DNA of 23,547 nt from the NCBI GenBank assembly GCA_017508315.1, contig JAFVZE010000332.1:1-23547 (forward strand). Direction: 5' to 3'. The DNA comes from Kiritimatiellia bacterium (GTDB lineage Bacteria; Verrucomicrobiota; Kiritimatiellia; RFP12; UBA1067). Of this stretch, positions 13,177-22,100 are shown piece after piece. Within the stretch, counting starts at the first letter, position 1, and each line of letters opens with the position of its first letter. The notes below the pieces were generated by a model that saw nothing but the letters and a program-made list of their open reading frames with translations, made no database searches and had not been told where the DNA came from. The position numbers and the translations under genes are program-made.

Positions 13177-15945
13177 TCACAGAAAACGGGCGGTCTGCGA
13201 ACGGGAGCATTTCTTCACCTCGCGGATCGGTCCCTCGCACACGAGCTCGCCGCCGTTCACGCCGCCGCCGGGGCCGAGATCGATTATCCAGTCGGCGCAC
13301 TTCATGACATCGACGTTGTGCTCGATCACCACGATCGTGTTGCCCTGATCGCGCAGTTTGAGCAGCAGTTTCATCAGTTTGGCGACATCGTCGAAATGCA
13401 GACCGGTCGTCGGCTCGTCCAGAAGATAGAGCGTCTTGCCGGTCGAACGGCGAGAAAGTTCGGTCGCAAGCTTTATGCGCTGCGCCTCGCCGCCGGAGAG
13501 CGTGGTCGCGCTCTGGCCGAGAGCGAGATACCCGAGCCCCACGTCGACGAGCGTCTTGAGTTTGCGCGAAAGCGACGGCACCTTGGCGAAAAACGAATAC
13601 GCCTCGGAAACCGTCATCTCCAGCACGTCGGCGATCGTCCGGCCGCCGTAAGTCACTTCAAGCGTTTCGGAGTTGAAGCGCCTGCCGCCGCACTGTTCGC
13701 AGGTCACGTACACGTCCGGCAGAAACGACATCTCGAGTTTTCTCACTCCGTCTCCGCCGCAGACTTCGCAGCGTCCGCCTTTGACGTTGAACGAAAATCT
13801 CCCCGGCGTGTAGCCGCGCGCCCTCGCCGCCTCGGTCTTCGAGAACAGCTCGCGTATCTCCGAGAAGAATCCGACGTAGGTCGCCGGATTGGAGCGCGGC
13901 GTCCTGCCTATCGGCGACTGGTCGATTTCGATCATCTTGTCGAAGTGTTCCATTCCGGTTATTCTGCGGTGTCTGCCGCATTTCACTTTGGAGCCGTGAA
14001 AATGCTTCATGAGCGCGGGCTTGAGCGTTTCGTCGACAAGCGTCGACTTGCCCGAACCGGAGACGCCGCTCACCACCGTGAACGAACCTACCGGTATGCG
14101 CGCGGTGATGTTCTTCAGGTTGTGCTCCGAAGCGCCGTGGACGGTGAGGAAATGTTGGAATGTTCGAATGTTTGAATGTTCGAATGTTTGAATGGATTTG
14201 CGGCCCGTCAGATAGTCGGCGGTCAGAGTGTCCGACTTTAAAAGCCCCGCATAATCGCCCTGATAGACGAGCCTGCCGCCTTCCCGTCCGGCACCGGGTC
14301 CGAGATCGACGATATGGTCGGCCGTGCGCATCATCTCCGCGTCGTGCTCGACGATGACGACCGTGTTGCCGCGCTCGCGCAGACCTTTGAGCGTCGCGAT
14401 GAGCCGCTCGTTGTCGCGCGGATGCAGGCCGATCGTCGGCTCGTCGAGCACGTAGAGAACGCCGGTAAGTCCGCTGCCGATCTGGGTCGCGAGCCGGATG
14501 CGCTGCATCTCGCCGCCGGAGAGCGTCCCCGACGGGCGGTCGAGCGAGAGGTAGTCGAGCCCGACATCGACCAGAAATTCGAGCCGCCGCGTTATTTCCT
14601 TGAGCACTTCCTCCATCGGCGATCCTTCCTCGCGGATCGACCCGAAAAACGCATGCGCCTCTTTGACCGGCATCGCCATCACTTCGACGATGGTTCTGCC
14701 CGCGACTTTCGCGGAGCGCGATTCCGGCCGGAGCCGCGCCCCGTGGCAGTCCGGACAGGTGCGGAAATTGCGGTAGACCTCGAGCTTGGCGCGCGCCTCG
14801 TCGTCTGACGCCTCCTCGAGCCGGCGCGTAAGCGTGGCGAGCACGCCTTCAAACGGCTTGTCGACATTGCGCCATGGCAGCACGAGGTCGTCTTTGAAGC
14901 CGTGCATCAGACCTTTGCGGAACGCGGCCGGAAGTTCCCCGTACGGCGTCGTCAGTTTGACCTTGTACTGCTTGGCGATCTGCTCCAGGAGCGCGTTGTA
15001 GTACATGATCGCGTTATGTCCGGCGCGCCGCCACGGATGGATGCACTCGAAGAGCGCGAGCGTCTTGTCGGGGACGACCAGATCCTCATCGAAATAGTAA
15101 AGCTGCCCCAGCCCCGCGCAGGTCGGGCAGGCGCCGAACGGCGAATTGAAAGAGAACGACCGCGGCTTGAGCTCTTCGAACGAAATGCCGCATTCGATAC
15201 AGGCGTTCAGTTCCGAAAACGTAAGTTCCTCTCCGCCGACAATCCCCAGATACATCACCCCGCTTCCGGTTTTGAGGGCGAGTTCCACCGAATCCGTAAG
15301 CCGCGTCCGGTCGCACGGCAGCACGAGCCGGTCGACCACGACATCGATGTCGTGGGATTTTTTTCTGTCGAGTTCCGGCGGTTCGTCGAGCATCGCGCTT
15401 TCGCCGTCGACGCGCACCCGGACGAAACCGTTGCGCCTGAGCGCGGCGAAAACGTCTTCGTGCCGTCCCTTCCTGCCTTTGACGACCGGCGCGCAGATTA
15501 TAGCCTTGCCCTCCATGGGCATGATCGAATCGACTATCTGCTCCGCCGACTGTTTCGTCACCTTCCTGCCGCACTTCGGGCAGTGGGCGACCGCGGAATT
15601 TCCGTACAGCAGACGCAGGTAGTCGTGGATCTCCGTGACGGTGGCGACGATCGAGCGCGGATTACCGCCGGAGGTGTGCTGTTCGATGGAGATCGCCGGG
15701 GACAGACCCTCTATTTTGTCCACTTTCGGCTTCTGCAGCTGATCGAGAAACTGCCGCGCGTATGCCGAGAGCGATTCGACGTACCGGCGCTGGCCTTCGG
15801 CGTAGAGGGTGTCGAAAGCGAGCGACGATTTGCCGCTCCCGGAAAGCCCGGTGACGACCGTAAGGGAGTTGCGCGGAATCTTAACGTCAATCCCTTTGAG
15901 ATTGTGCGTCCGCGCATTGAAAATTTCTATATCCGACATCGACAC
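13177..15945 (-). CDS. uvrA: Excinuclease ABC subunit A
   Basis: This 922-residue damage-recognition ATPase of nucleotide excision repair is close to the usual about 940. ABC-I has Walker A GLSGSGKSS (33-41) and the first signature LSGGEMQRIRL with YVLDEPTIGLH; ABC-II has GVSGSGKST, LSGGEAQRIKL and YLLDEPTTGLH. Zinc-module cysteine pairs are at 249/252 and 273/276 and in CEVCGG and CEQCGG of the second half; an extra pair CPKC is at 122-125. The start is uncertain: GTG at 15945 lies five bases after AAGGAGG, while ATG at 15939 lies eleven bases after it; the difference is two residues. An 8-bp tandem repeat (14150-14194) encodes about residues 584-599, in the linker between the two ATPase halves. 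The C terminus is shorter and more basic than usual. It follows nahK by 51 nt. Confidence 0.97.
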   Translation of the reverse strand: MSMSDIEIFNARTHNLKGIDVKIPRNSLTVVTGLSGSGKSSLAFDTLYAEGQRRYVESLSAYARQFLDQLQKPKVDKIEGLSPAISIEQHTSGGNPRSIVATVTEIHDYLRLLYGNSAVAHCPKCGRKVTKQSAEQIVDSIMPMEGKAIICAPVVKGRKGRHEDVFAALRRNGFVRVRVDGESAMLDEPPELDRKKSHDIDVVVDRLVLPCDRTRLTDSVELALKTGSGVMYLGIVGGEELTFSELNACIECGISFEELKPRSFSFNSPFGACPTCAGLGQLYYFDEDLVVPDKTLALFECIHPWRRAGHNAIMYYNALLEQIAKQYKVKLTTPYGELPAAFRKGLMHGFKDDLVLPWRNVDKPFEGVLATLTRRLEEASDDEARAKLEVYRNFRTCPDCHGARLRPESRSAKVAGRTIVEVMAMPVKEAHAFFGSIREEGSPMEEVLKEITRRLEFLVDVGLDYLSLDRPSGTLSGGEMQRIRLATQIGSGLTGVLYVLDEPTIGLHPRDNERLIATLKGLRERGNTVVIVEHDAEMMRTADHIVDLGPGAGREGGRLVYQGDYAGLLKSDTLTADYLTGRKSIQTFEHSNIRTFQHFLTVHGASEHNLKNITARIPVGSFTVVSGVSGSGKSTLVDETLKPALMKHFHGSKVKCGRHRRITGMEHFDKMIEIDQSPIGRTPRSNPATYVGFFSEIRELFSKTEAARARGYTPGRFSFNVKGGRCEVCGGDGVRKLEMSFLPDVYVTCEQCGGRRFNSETLEVTYGGRTIADVLEMTVSEAYSFFAKVPSLSRKLKTLVDVGLGYLALGQSATTLSGGEAQRIKLATELSRRSTGKTLYLLDEPTTGLHFDDVAKLMKLLLKLRDQGNTIVVIEHNVDVMKCADWIIDLGPGGGVNGGELVCEGPIREVKKCSRSQTARFL
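14150..14194. repeat. 8-bp tandem repeat (GAATGTTY) inside uvrA
   Basis: GAATGTTC and GAATGTTT alternate four times from 14158 to 14189, with a partial fifth unit to 14194 and an imperfect unit before them (14150-14157). Read on the coding (-) strand, the 8-bp unit shifts frame at each copy and encodes a motif of TFEHSNIR type (residues about 584-599 of UvrA) without a stop. The array is AT-rich against its surroundings and each TTCGAA is a palindrome. Confidence 0.93.
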
Positions 15946-15959
15946 GGACGCCTCCTTCG

Positions 15960-15983
15960 GCCGCGGCGCAGAAACGCCGCGGC
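15960..15983 (-). promoter_or_regulatory. GC-rich hairpin in the nahK-uvrA gap
   Basis: CCGCGGCG (15961-15968) pairs with CGCCGCGG (15975-15982), extended by one more G-C pair, around a 6-nt loop. It lies just upstream of the uvrA ribosome binding site and has no U-tract, so it is not a classical terminator. It may be an mRNA stabiliser or partial attenuator; function unproved. Confidence 0.4.
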
Positions 15984-15996
15984 GGACTGCAGCGGA

Positions 15997-17034
15997 TCAA
16001 CCGGCGTATTTGCGCACGATCGCCTCGTATTCTTCGGCCTGCGCCTCCATCGACTCGACCATTTTGAGCTGGGTGCGGCAGCGGACGAGATTGTGATCTT
16101 CGTAGGCGGTGCGGAAATACGTATCCCCGGCGAGATAATCGGCAAGGAAGCGGATTCCGATCGTCAGCGTGATGAGTCGGCCGGAAAACGCCAGAAGCGA
16201 TTTCTCGGTCTCGGTCAGAAACTTCGCCTGCGCGAGATAACCTTTGACGAGAGCCTCGAAATATTCCTTCTTGGAATAGACCTTTGAAAGATCCTTCTCG
16301 TCCTCGGCCGCCGCCGCGGTCGAAGTGCGCACCATGTCGCCGAAATCGTAAAGCGCCGAGCCGGGCATGGTGGTATCGAGGTCGATGACCACGTTGGTGC
16401 CGTCTCCGGCGAGCATCACGTTGTTGATCTTGGTGTCGTTGTGGGTGATGCGCTCGGGGATTTCTCCCTCGGCCATCATGGTCACGATCTTCGCGGCTTC
16501 CTCCCGGCGCGCGTCGATGAAGGCGAGTTCCGCCGCCACCGACGATTTGCGTCCCTTGACGTCGGCCGCCGCCGCCTCGTCGAGCTGGCGCAAACGGTCG
16601 ACCGTGTCGTGGAATTTCGGAATGATGTCGCCGAGACGCGGCTCTGGCAGATCGGCGAGATCGTTCTGGAATTTCGCGAACGCGCCGGCGGCAAGCTCGG
16701 CCTCGGCCGGGTTCGTGACGAGATCGACCGATTTGTATCCCTCGAGAAAGGCGTAAAGACGCCAGGGATTTTCGTAGCCGACGACCTCAAGCGACCTGAT
16801 GCCCTTGGCCTTCAGATGCGCGGTCACGCGCATGACATTGGACTTGAGCGTATCGGGCGGGAAAATGTCGGTGTTGACGCGCTGAAGTATGTACCTGACG
16901 CCGCGCGCGGTCTCCACCTTGAAAGTGTCGTTGATATGCCCCGAACCGTAGCGCGAAACATCGGTCTGATCGGTAACCCCCATCGAAGCGAGCGCCGAGG
17001 CGAGTTCTTCCTGCGAATAGTTGCGATTGCTCAT
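15997..17034 (-). CDS. nahK: N-acetylhexosamine 1-kinase (NahK/LnpB-like)
   Basis: This 345-residue aminoglycoside-phosphotransferase-fold kinase would phosphorylate GlcNAc or GalNAc at C1. It matches what I recall of the Bifidobacterium NahK along its length: YGSGHINDTF (29-38), YILQRVNTDIFP (48-59), the KFHDT block (140-144), the catalytic loop RITHNDTKINN (195-205, Asp200), metal-binding VIDLDTTMPGS (216-226), YDFGD (229-233), then RFLADYLAGDTYF and DHNLVRCRTQLK near the C terminus. In bifidobacteria NahK works with a GNB/LNB phosphorylase; none is seen here. The product, hexosamine 1-phosphate, can be uridylylated to UDP-HexNAc. The AAAGGAG site before its ATG overlaps the stop of the lpxC-like gene (gap 10 nt), so the pair is tightly coupled. 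Other sugar 1-kinases of this fold are an alternative; GlcNAc/GalNAc is the best-supported substrate class. Confidence 0.85.
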   Translation of the reverse strand: MSNRNYSQEELASALASMGVTDQTDVSRYGSGHINDTFKVETARGVRYILQRVNTDIFPPDTLKSNVMRVTAHLKAKGIRSLEVVGYENPWRLYAFLEGYKSVDLVTNPAEAELAAGAFAKFQNDLADLPEPRLGDIIPKFHDTVDRLRQLDEAAAADVKGRKSSVAAELAFIDARREEAAKIVTMMAEGEIPERITHNDTKINNVMLAGDGTNVVIDLDTTMPGSALYDFGDMVRTSTAAAAEDEKDLSKVYSKKEYFEALVKGYLAQAKFLTETEKSLLAFSGRLITLTIGIRFLADYLAGDTYFRTAYEDHNLVRCRTQLKMVESMEAQAEEYEAIVRKYAG

Positions 17035-17044
17035 ATTTGCTCCT

Positions 17045-18064
17045 TTAGATTTTCTTCAGCAGATCGTTGCGGTAGAGGGCGCGGACGGCGTCGCAATCGA
17101 GCGTATGCCCGGCGCGGTACGAAACCACCGTTCCGGCGAAACGGTCGCTCCCGGCAAGCGACAGCGCCGCCATCAGATCGAGAGTGGCGCGGTGCCACAC
17201 CGGTTCGAGGAACTTCCCTTCGTGCGCGAACCGGGGCTCGGTGTAGTAGCGCTTCGGTCCGTGAATCAGAATGTTACGGTCGTTGTAGCCCCAGTTGCGG
17301 GTGGCGGCGAAAAGTTTGCCGACTGTCTTCGCGAGAATATACTGGCGGTGGGTGGCGTTGGTGCGGGCGAACGATGCATAGCGGAACGTATCGGCGGTGA
17401 CATCGAAGAGCACCCGTTGCCGTCCGATTATCGTATCCCATGAAATCGCGCAATCGATGCGCAGATTGCGCTGGCCGTCCTCTGCCGGCAGAAAAAGCAG
17501 AAAGTCCCCGCGGCTCCCTCCGAATGCAACCGGCTCCTTCACGGTCACATAGGATGCGTCCGCCTCCGTATCGACGATTCCGGCCTTGTCCATGGCCTCC
17601 ACCAGCGGCAGCGACGACTGGTCGAAAAGCGGCGGATCGCCGCTGTTGACTTTAAGCAGCACATCGTCGACTCCCAGTCCGGCCTTCAGCGCCACGATGT
17701 GTTCCACCATGCGCAGATAGTTGTGCGGCGAGCCGGAACGCAGAACCAGATTCTGCGCGCTCGTCCACAGATTCGAAATATCGACGAAGGTGTCGAGCTG
17801 CTCCGGAAGGTCCATCCTGCGGATCCACCATCCCGGGCGGCTGCTCGGCGCGAAAGTGAGCGTCTGCTTTTCGCTGCCCTTAAATGTTCCGATGCCCGCG
17901 ACCGACACTTCCCTTTCTATCGTTCGGCGCTTCACCGGGAAAGGAGAAGAACGGTCCGCGGCAAGACGGATCTCGTCGATCTCCTGTCCGGCGAAACGTT
18001 CATAGGCCGCGGCTATTCTGGCCGAACTTCCGAATACAACCTTTCCGATTCTGTAGCGCTCCAT
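17045..18064 (-). CDS. lpxC: Divergent LpxC-family deacetylase (UDP-3-O-acyl-GlcNAc deacetylase-like)
   Basis: LpxC is the zinc amidase that commits UDP-GlcNAc to lipid A. In this 339-residue protein the family core runs from RRTIEREVSVAGIG (46-59) to the end. Retained residues are Glu121-His122 (general base and zinc ligand, in MVEHIVAL), Thr235 (ARTN), and His320 (RAGH). The HKxxD zinc motif reads HRATLD (His291...Asp296), with one extra residue between His and Asp. The usual GGSLDN loop is replaced by NWGYND, and the GIGLH element reads GIGTF. About 45 extra residues precede the core, unlike the usual LpxC start. No FabZ domain is fused. It may be a true but divergent LpxC or a paralogue with another substrate. 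A GCAGGAGG site precedes the ATG; recA ends 39 nt upstream and nahK follows after 10 nt. Confidence 0.78.
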   Translation of the reverse strand: MERYRIGKVVFGSSARIAAAYERFAGQEIDEIRLAADRSSPFPVKRRTIEREVSVAGIGTFKGSEKQTLTFAPSSRPGWWIRRMDLPEQLDTFVDISNLWTSAQNLVLRSGSPHNYLRMVEHIVALKAGLGVDDVLLKVNSGDPPLFDQSSLPLVEAMDKAGIVDTEADASYVTVKEPVAFGGSRGDFLLFLPAEDGQRNLRIDCAISWDTIIGRQRVLFDVTADTFRYASFARTNATHRQYILAKTVGKLFAATRNWGYNDRNILIHGPKRYYTEPRFAHEGKFLEPVWHRATLDLMAALSLAGSDRFAGTVVSYRAGHTLDCDAVRALYRNDLLKKI

Positions 18065-18103
18065 ATCGCCTCCTGCTGCCGCCCGGACGGACGGCGGCGG
18101 AAC

Positions 18104-19132
18104 TTATTTTTTCTTGGCGGGCGCCGGATTCACCGGAGTCTCCTTCACGAGTTCGACGATTCTCGCCGTGATTTCGGGATTGGCCCTGAGATATTCGATC
18201 GTGGCGAGCGAACCCTGCGCGAGCTGCTCCGTGCCGAAACCGATCCAGCTGCCGCGCTTCTCGCAGACGCCGCGGGCGAGCGCCGCGTCCAGAACCGAAC
18301 CTTCGTAGGAAATGCCGCAGGTGTAGAGGATATCGAACTCGGCCTCGGTGAAAGGCGGCGCGACCTTGTTCTTCACGACCTTGACGCGCGTGCGGTTGCC
18401 GACGACCTGACCGGCCGTGTTCTTGATCGCGCCGATGCGCTGAACCTGCAGACGGCACGAGCAGTAGAACTTGAGCGCCTTGCCGCCGGGCGTGGTCTCC
18501 GGATTGCCGAACATGACGCCGATCTTCTCGCGCACCTGATTGGTGAAGATGAGCAGCGTTTTCGTCTGGGCGATGGTCGCCGTAAGCTTGCGCATCGCCT
18601 GCGACATGAGCCGCGCCTGAAGTCCCATATGGCTATCGCCCATGTTGCCGTCGATCTCCGCCTGCGGAGTGAGCGCCGCGACGGAATCGACCACGACGAC
18701 ATCGAGCGCGCCGGACTTGACGAGCTGTTCGCAGATGGTGAGCGCCTCCTCGCCGCTGTTGGGCTGGGAAACGATGAGCTCATCGAGATCGACGCCGATC
18801 TTCTTGGCGTACTGCGGATCGAGCGCGTGTTCGGCGTCGATGAACGCGGCGACGCCGCCCGCCTTCTGGGCGTTGGCGACGACGTGCAGGGCGAGAGTCG
18901 TCTTGCCGGAAGACTCCTGTCCATAGCACTCGACGATTCTGCCGCGCGGAAGACCGCCCACCCCGAGCGCCAGATCGAGCGAAAGCGCGCCCGTGGAGAT
19001 TACCGGAATCTCCTTCACATCCTGATCGCCGAGACGCATGATCGACATCTCGCCGAACTCCTTGCGGATCTGGCTCATGACCGCATCAAGCGCGGTATTG
19101 CCCTTCTTCACTTCTGCCTTCTTTTCTGCCAT
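18104..19132 (-). CDS. recA: Recombinase RecA
   Basis: This 342-residue RecA forms ATP-dependent filaments for recombination and repair. It has Walker A GQESSGKTT (71-79), where the usual Pro of GPESSGKT is Gln72; Walker B VVVVDSVAAL; the L1 region and QVREKIGVMFGNPETTPGG covering the L2 loop; and a Lys-rich end. A second oddity is KFYCSCRLQVQR, where most RecA proteins read KFYASVRLDIRR, so two Cys and a Gln replace conserved residues. Catalytic Lys77 and Thr78, Glu in AEHALD, and the L2 Gly residues are present, so activity is expected. AAGGAGGG lies nine bases before the ATG. The stop of the giant peptidase gene is only 24 nt upstream, leaving no room for a private promoter in the gap, so recA is either read from the peptidase promoter or from one inside that gene. 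I see no operator that I can assign to LexA. Confidence 0.97.
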   Translation of the reverse strand: MAEKKAEVKKGNTALDAVMSQIRKEFGEMSIMRLGDQDVKEIPVISTGALSLDLALGVGGLPRGRIVECYGQESSGKTTLALHVVANAQKAGGVAAFIDAEHALDPQYAKKIGVDLDELIVSQPNSGEEALTICEQLVKSGALDVVVVDSVAALTPQAEIDGNMGDSHMGLQARLMSQAMRKLTATIAQTKTLLIFTNQVREKIGVMFGNPETTPGGKALKFYCSCRLQVQRIGAIKNTAGQVVGNRTRVKVVKNKVAPPFTEAEFDILYTCGISYEGSVLDAALARGVCEKRGSWIGFGTEQLAQGSLATIEYLRANPEITARIVELVKETPVNPAPAKKK

Positions 19133-19156
19133 GGTGCAAATCCCTCCTTTTGAATT

Positions 19157-22100
19157 TTACTCGCTCAGCACGCCGGGTTCCGCGACCGCCTTCCAGAACA
19201 TCGCCCCGCCCGCGTCTTCGACCTTGAAAATGAACTCGCCGTCAGCCTCGGCCTGGAAATTGGTGACCGGTTCGCAGATACCCTCGCCGACGGTGAAACC
19301 GCCCGCGAGCGAATTGGTGGCGTAGAGTTTGTACCAGCAGCCGCGGACAAGATTGGTGAGCGTGAGATTCCACTCGCCGGCGGTCTTGTCGAGAACGATC
19401 GACCTGAACGCTATGGGATCAGGGTTCACCTCGATCTCGACCACATTGTCCGGAATGTCGCCGACGCAACCCCAGACCGCGCCGCTCGCATCGGTAAAGG
19501 AGCCGTCGGCGGCGATCGCCGTGGACCATACCATGGCGGTGTCGGAGGCGTTGGTGATCGCCACGCCGTAAGCGCCGAGCTCGCTGTTGCGGAAATTCGC
19601 CGCCGAGTTGGTGAGCGAATCATAGGAAAGATCGCACCGCACCCTGGCGAAGAGCATGGGATCGGCGCTCGAACCGCCGACGCAGCCGATTTCATCGGCT
19701 ATGACATCCTCGACCATCAGCAGCCCGCCGTCGATCCTGAAGAGACTTTCGCCGGAAAGGACGATGTTCGTAAGCGCCAGCGAACCGGAGATGACGATCG
19801 TACCGCCCGAAACGGCCTGCCTGCCGACGCCGACATCCGATGAAAGCCGTACCTCCGCGTTCGTCACGGCGACCTCGCTCCCCAGAACGTCGCTGCGGAG
19901 CATCTCGAGCGTCGTTCCGTCTTTGAGAACCGCGCCGACGGCATCGGCGACGGTCCAGTAATATACCGGTTCTTCGCCGGGAGCGGTCAACCTCACGAAC
20001 GCGTATTCGACGAAGTCGCCGGGAACGATCCCGCCATCGCCTTCGTCTTCACCCCAGACCAGACTCTTCCTGTCGCCGGAAATCGAAGCGACCAGTCCGG
20101 GATCGGCGTCGTTCCTGAACGATACGGCGCCGCGCGCGACCATTGCAAGTTCCTCTCCGGGAAGCGGTTCTTCGATTTCGGCGAACGAAGCTCCGTCCTT
20201 GTTGTACGCTGCGGCCGAGGAAGTTGTGCCGTAGCGGACTCCCGCCGAGCCGGAAACCGCGCCGACGACCTTTATTTTCGAAGTTCCGTAGGCGGCATAA
20301 ATGTTGTTGGGCTCGGACTGATTGTACTTGTGATTGCCGGAAATATCGATTTCACCCTTGAGATTGAGCCGGGCGTTCTTGTTGAGATAGATACCGCCGC
20401 CGTTGCCGCCTGCCGTGCAGCCGACGATGGAACCGCCGAAGAAATTGAGCGTCGCCCCGATACCGACATAAACGCCGCCGCCGTTGCCGTTGCCCACGAA
20501 ACCGCAATCGGCGATGGCGATTCCGGGACCGAGCGTCGCCTCTCCTTTGAGGATCGCCACCGCGCCGGAGTATGTGTTGGTACCCACGGCTCCGGCGATG
20601 GAAACGCCGTTACTCAGCACCAGTTCGCCCCCGTCGACCAGGAAAAGCGAATTGCCCTTGAAACCCTCGAATCCCACGCCCTGAACGGAAAGAGTTCCGT
20701 TGGTCACCGTGAACGATGCCGGATCGGCGAGCGTGAGTTTCGCATCGTTTTCGCCGCGGATCGAAATATCCGAACCGACAACAACGGGAACCGACAGCTT
20801 CCCGGATTTGCGGATGACGATTTCAGCTCCGTCTTCCAGTTCCCCCGCCTCGAGATCGGCCGCGAAAGCGAGCATCAGGCGATCTATGCGCGCGGAAGTG
20901 TTGGTATTGCCGTCCGCATCGACGTAGTAGCAGGAGCATTCGCCGAAAGGAACCGGCATCTCCGCCCACTTCAGCGCGAAGGGCGCCGCAGCGCCTTCAA
21001 CCGCGCCGCGGATCTCCCCCGTATCGTCGTTGAAGTTCGCGATTTTCGCCGCAGACACGGCGGCATCTTCGGCCGAAAGCCCGTCAAGCGAGCCGAACAC
21101 CTTGCCGATTCCTTCCGCCGCGGCGCAATCCACGGAAAAGCCGAAGGCAAGAGCGCCGGAAACCGCCAGCCCCGCCGCATCGGCCGTTTTCACCGCCGGC
21201 GCGTTTTCGGCGACGCCGAAATCGACACCGCCGCCGACCGTCAGTTTTCCGCCCGCGGCGACTTCAACGGCGGTAGCGTCAGAGGCCGCAAAGACGACAT
21301 TGGAAAAAACAAGACTTCCATTTTCGGCGACGGCAATCGACGCGCCGGCCAGGCGTGAAACGACGGTCTCGGCAGGATCGGCGGCGACGGAGGTGACGAC
21401 ACAGCTGAAATCGACGGTAAAGCGCTTTTCAAGAGCGATCTTTTCAAGGATCTCGATCACGGGGATTTCGTCTCCGTCCGAAATGGCCTTGGCGGCGGAG
21501 AACGCCTTGTCGAGCGTCGGGAAGACATCAGCTCCGATTCTGGCCGCCGGAGGCGCAAGGACAAGGTCATTTCCCCAGGAGTTGCCGACCGAGGACGACG
21601 AAGCGATCACATAAGCATCGCTTCCGGTCGACTTGGCCAGCGCGACGGGATTGCCCTCCGCAATGAGCGTCTCATCTTCCGACGTCGCCCGAACCACATA
21701 GGTGGTTCCGCCGGGAACGGTAAAGGCGTAAACGCCGTATTCGTCGGTGGAAGTCTGCAACACGGAATCTCCGCCCTTCAGAGAAACCTTCGCCCCCTTG
21801 ACCGGCGCGCCGTTGTGATCGACAACGCGACCCGAGAAGATCTCAAGCCCGGACGCTTCCGTGAACACGTTGAACGTGGCTCCGCCGAGGTAACAGTATT
21901 CCGTGGCGGAGGAATCGTAATACGCACCGGTTTCGGCGGTATTGATATCGGGAATGTTGTACCACATATCGTCACTGCCGCCCCAGCCCATGTTGATATG
22001 GACAAACGCGACCTCGGCGCCGTCGATCGATTTGAAACCGTACCCGTCGGCGACGACCGCATGCCCGGCCCAGTGATCGATTTCGCCGAAATGTCCGGCC

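Noticed and set aside
14150..14194. CRISPR-like array
   Set aside because: Units are 8 bp with no spacers and are translated in frame within uvrA; it is a simple tandem repeat.
14902..16287. 461-codon open frame on the + strand
   Set aside because: Antisense to uvrA and nahK, both well supported by motifs.
18078..18098. Hairpin between recA and the lpxC-like gene as a terminator
   Set aside because: Only a 6-bp stem with a 9-nt loop and no U-tract; too weak to call.
17699..19153. 484-codon open frame on the + strand
   Set aside because: Antisense to lpxC-like and recA; repetitive Arg/Asp/Leu composition and no motif.
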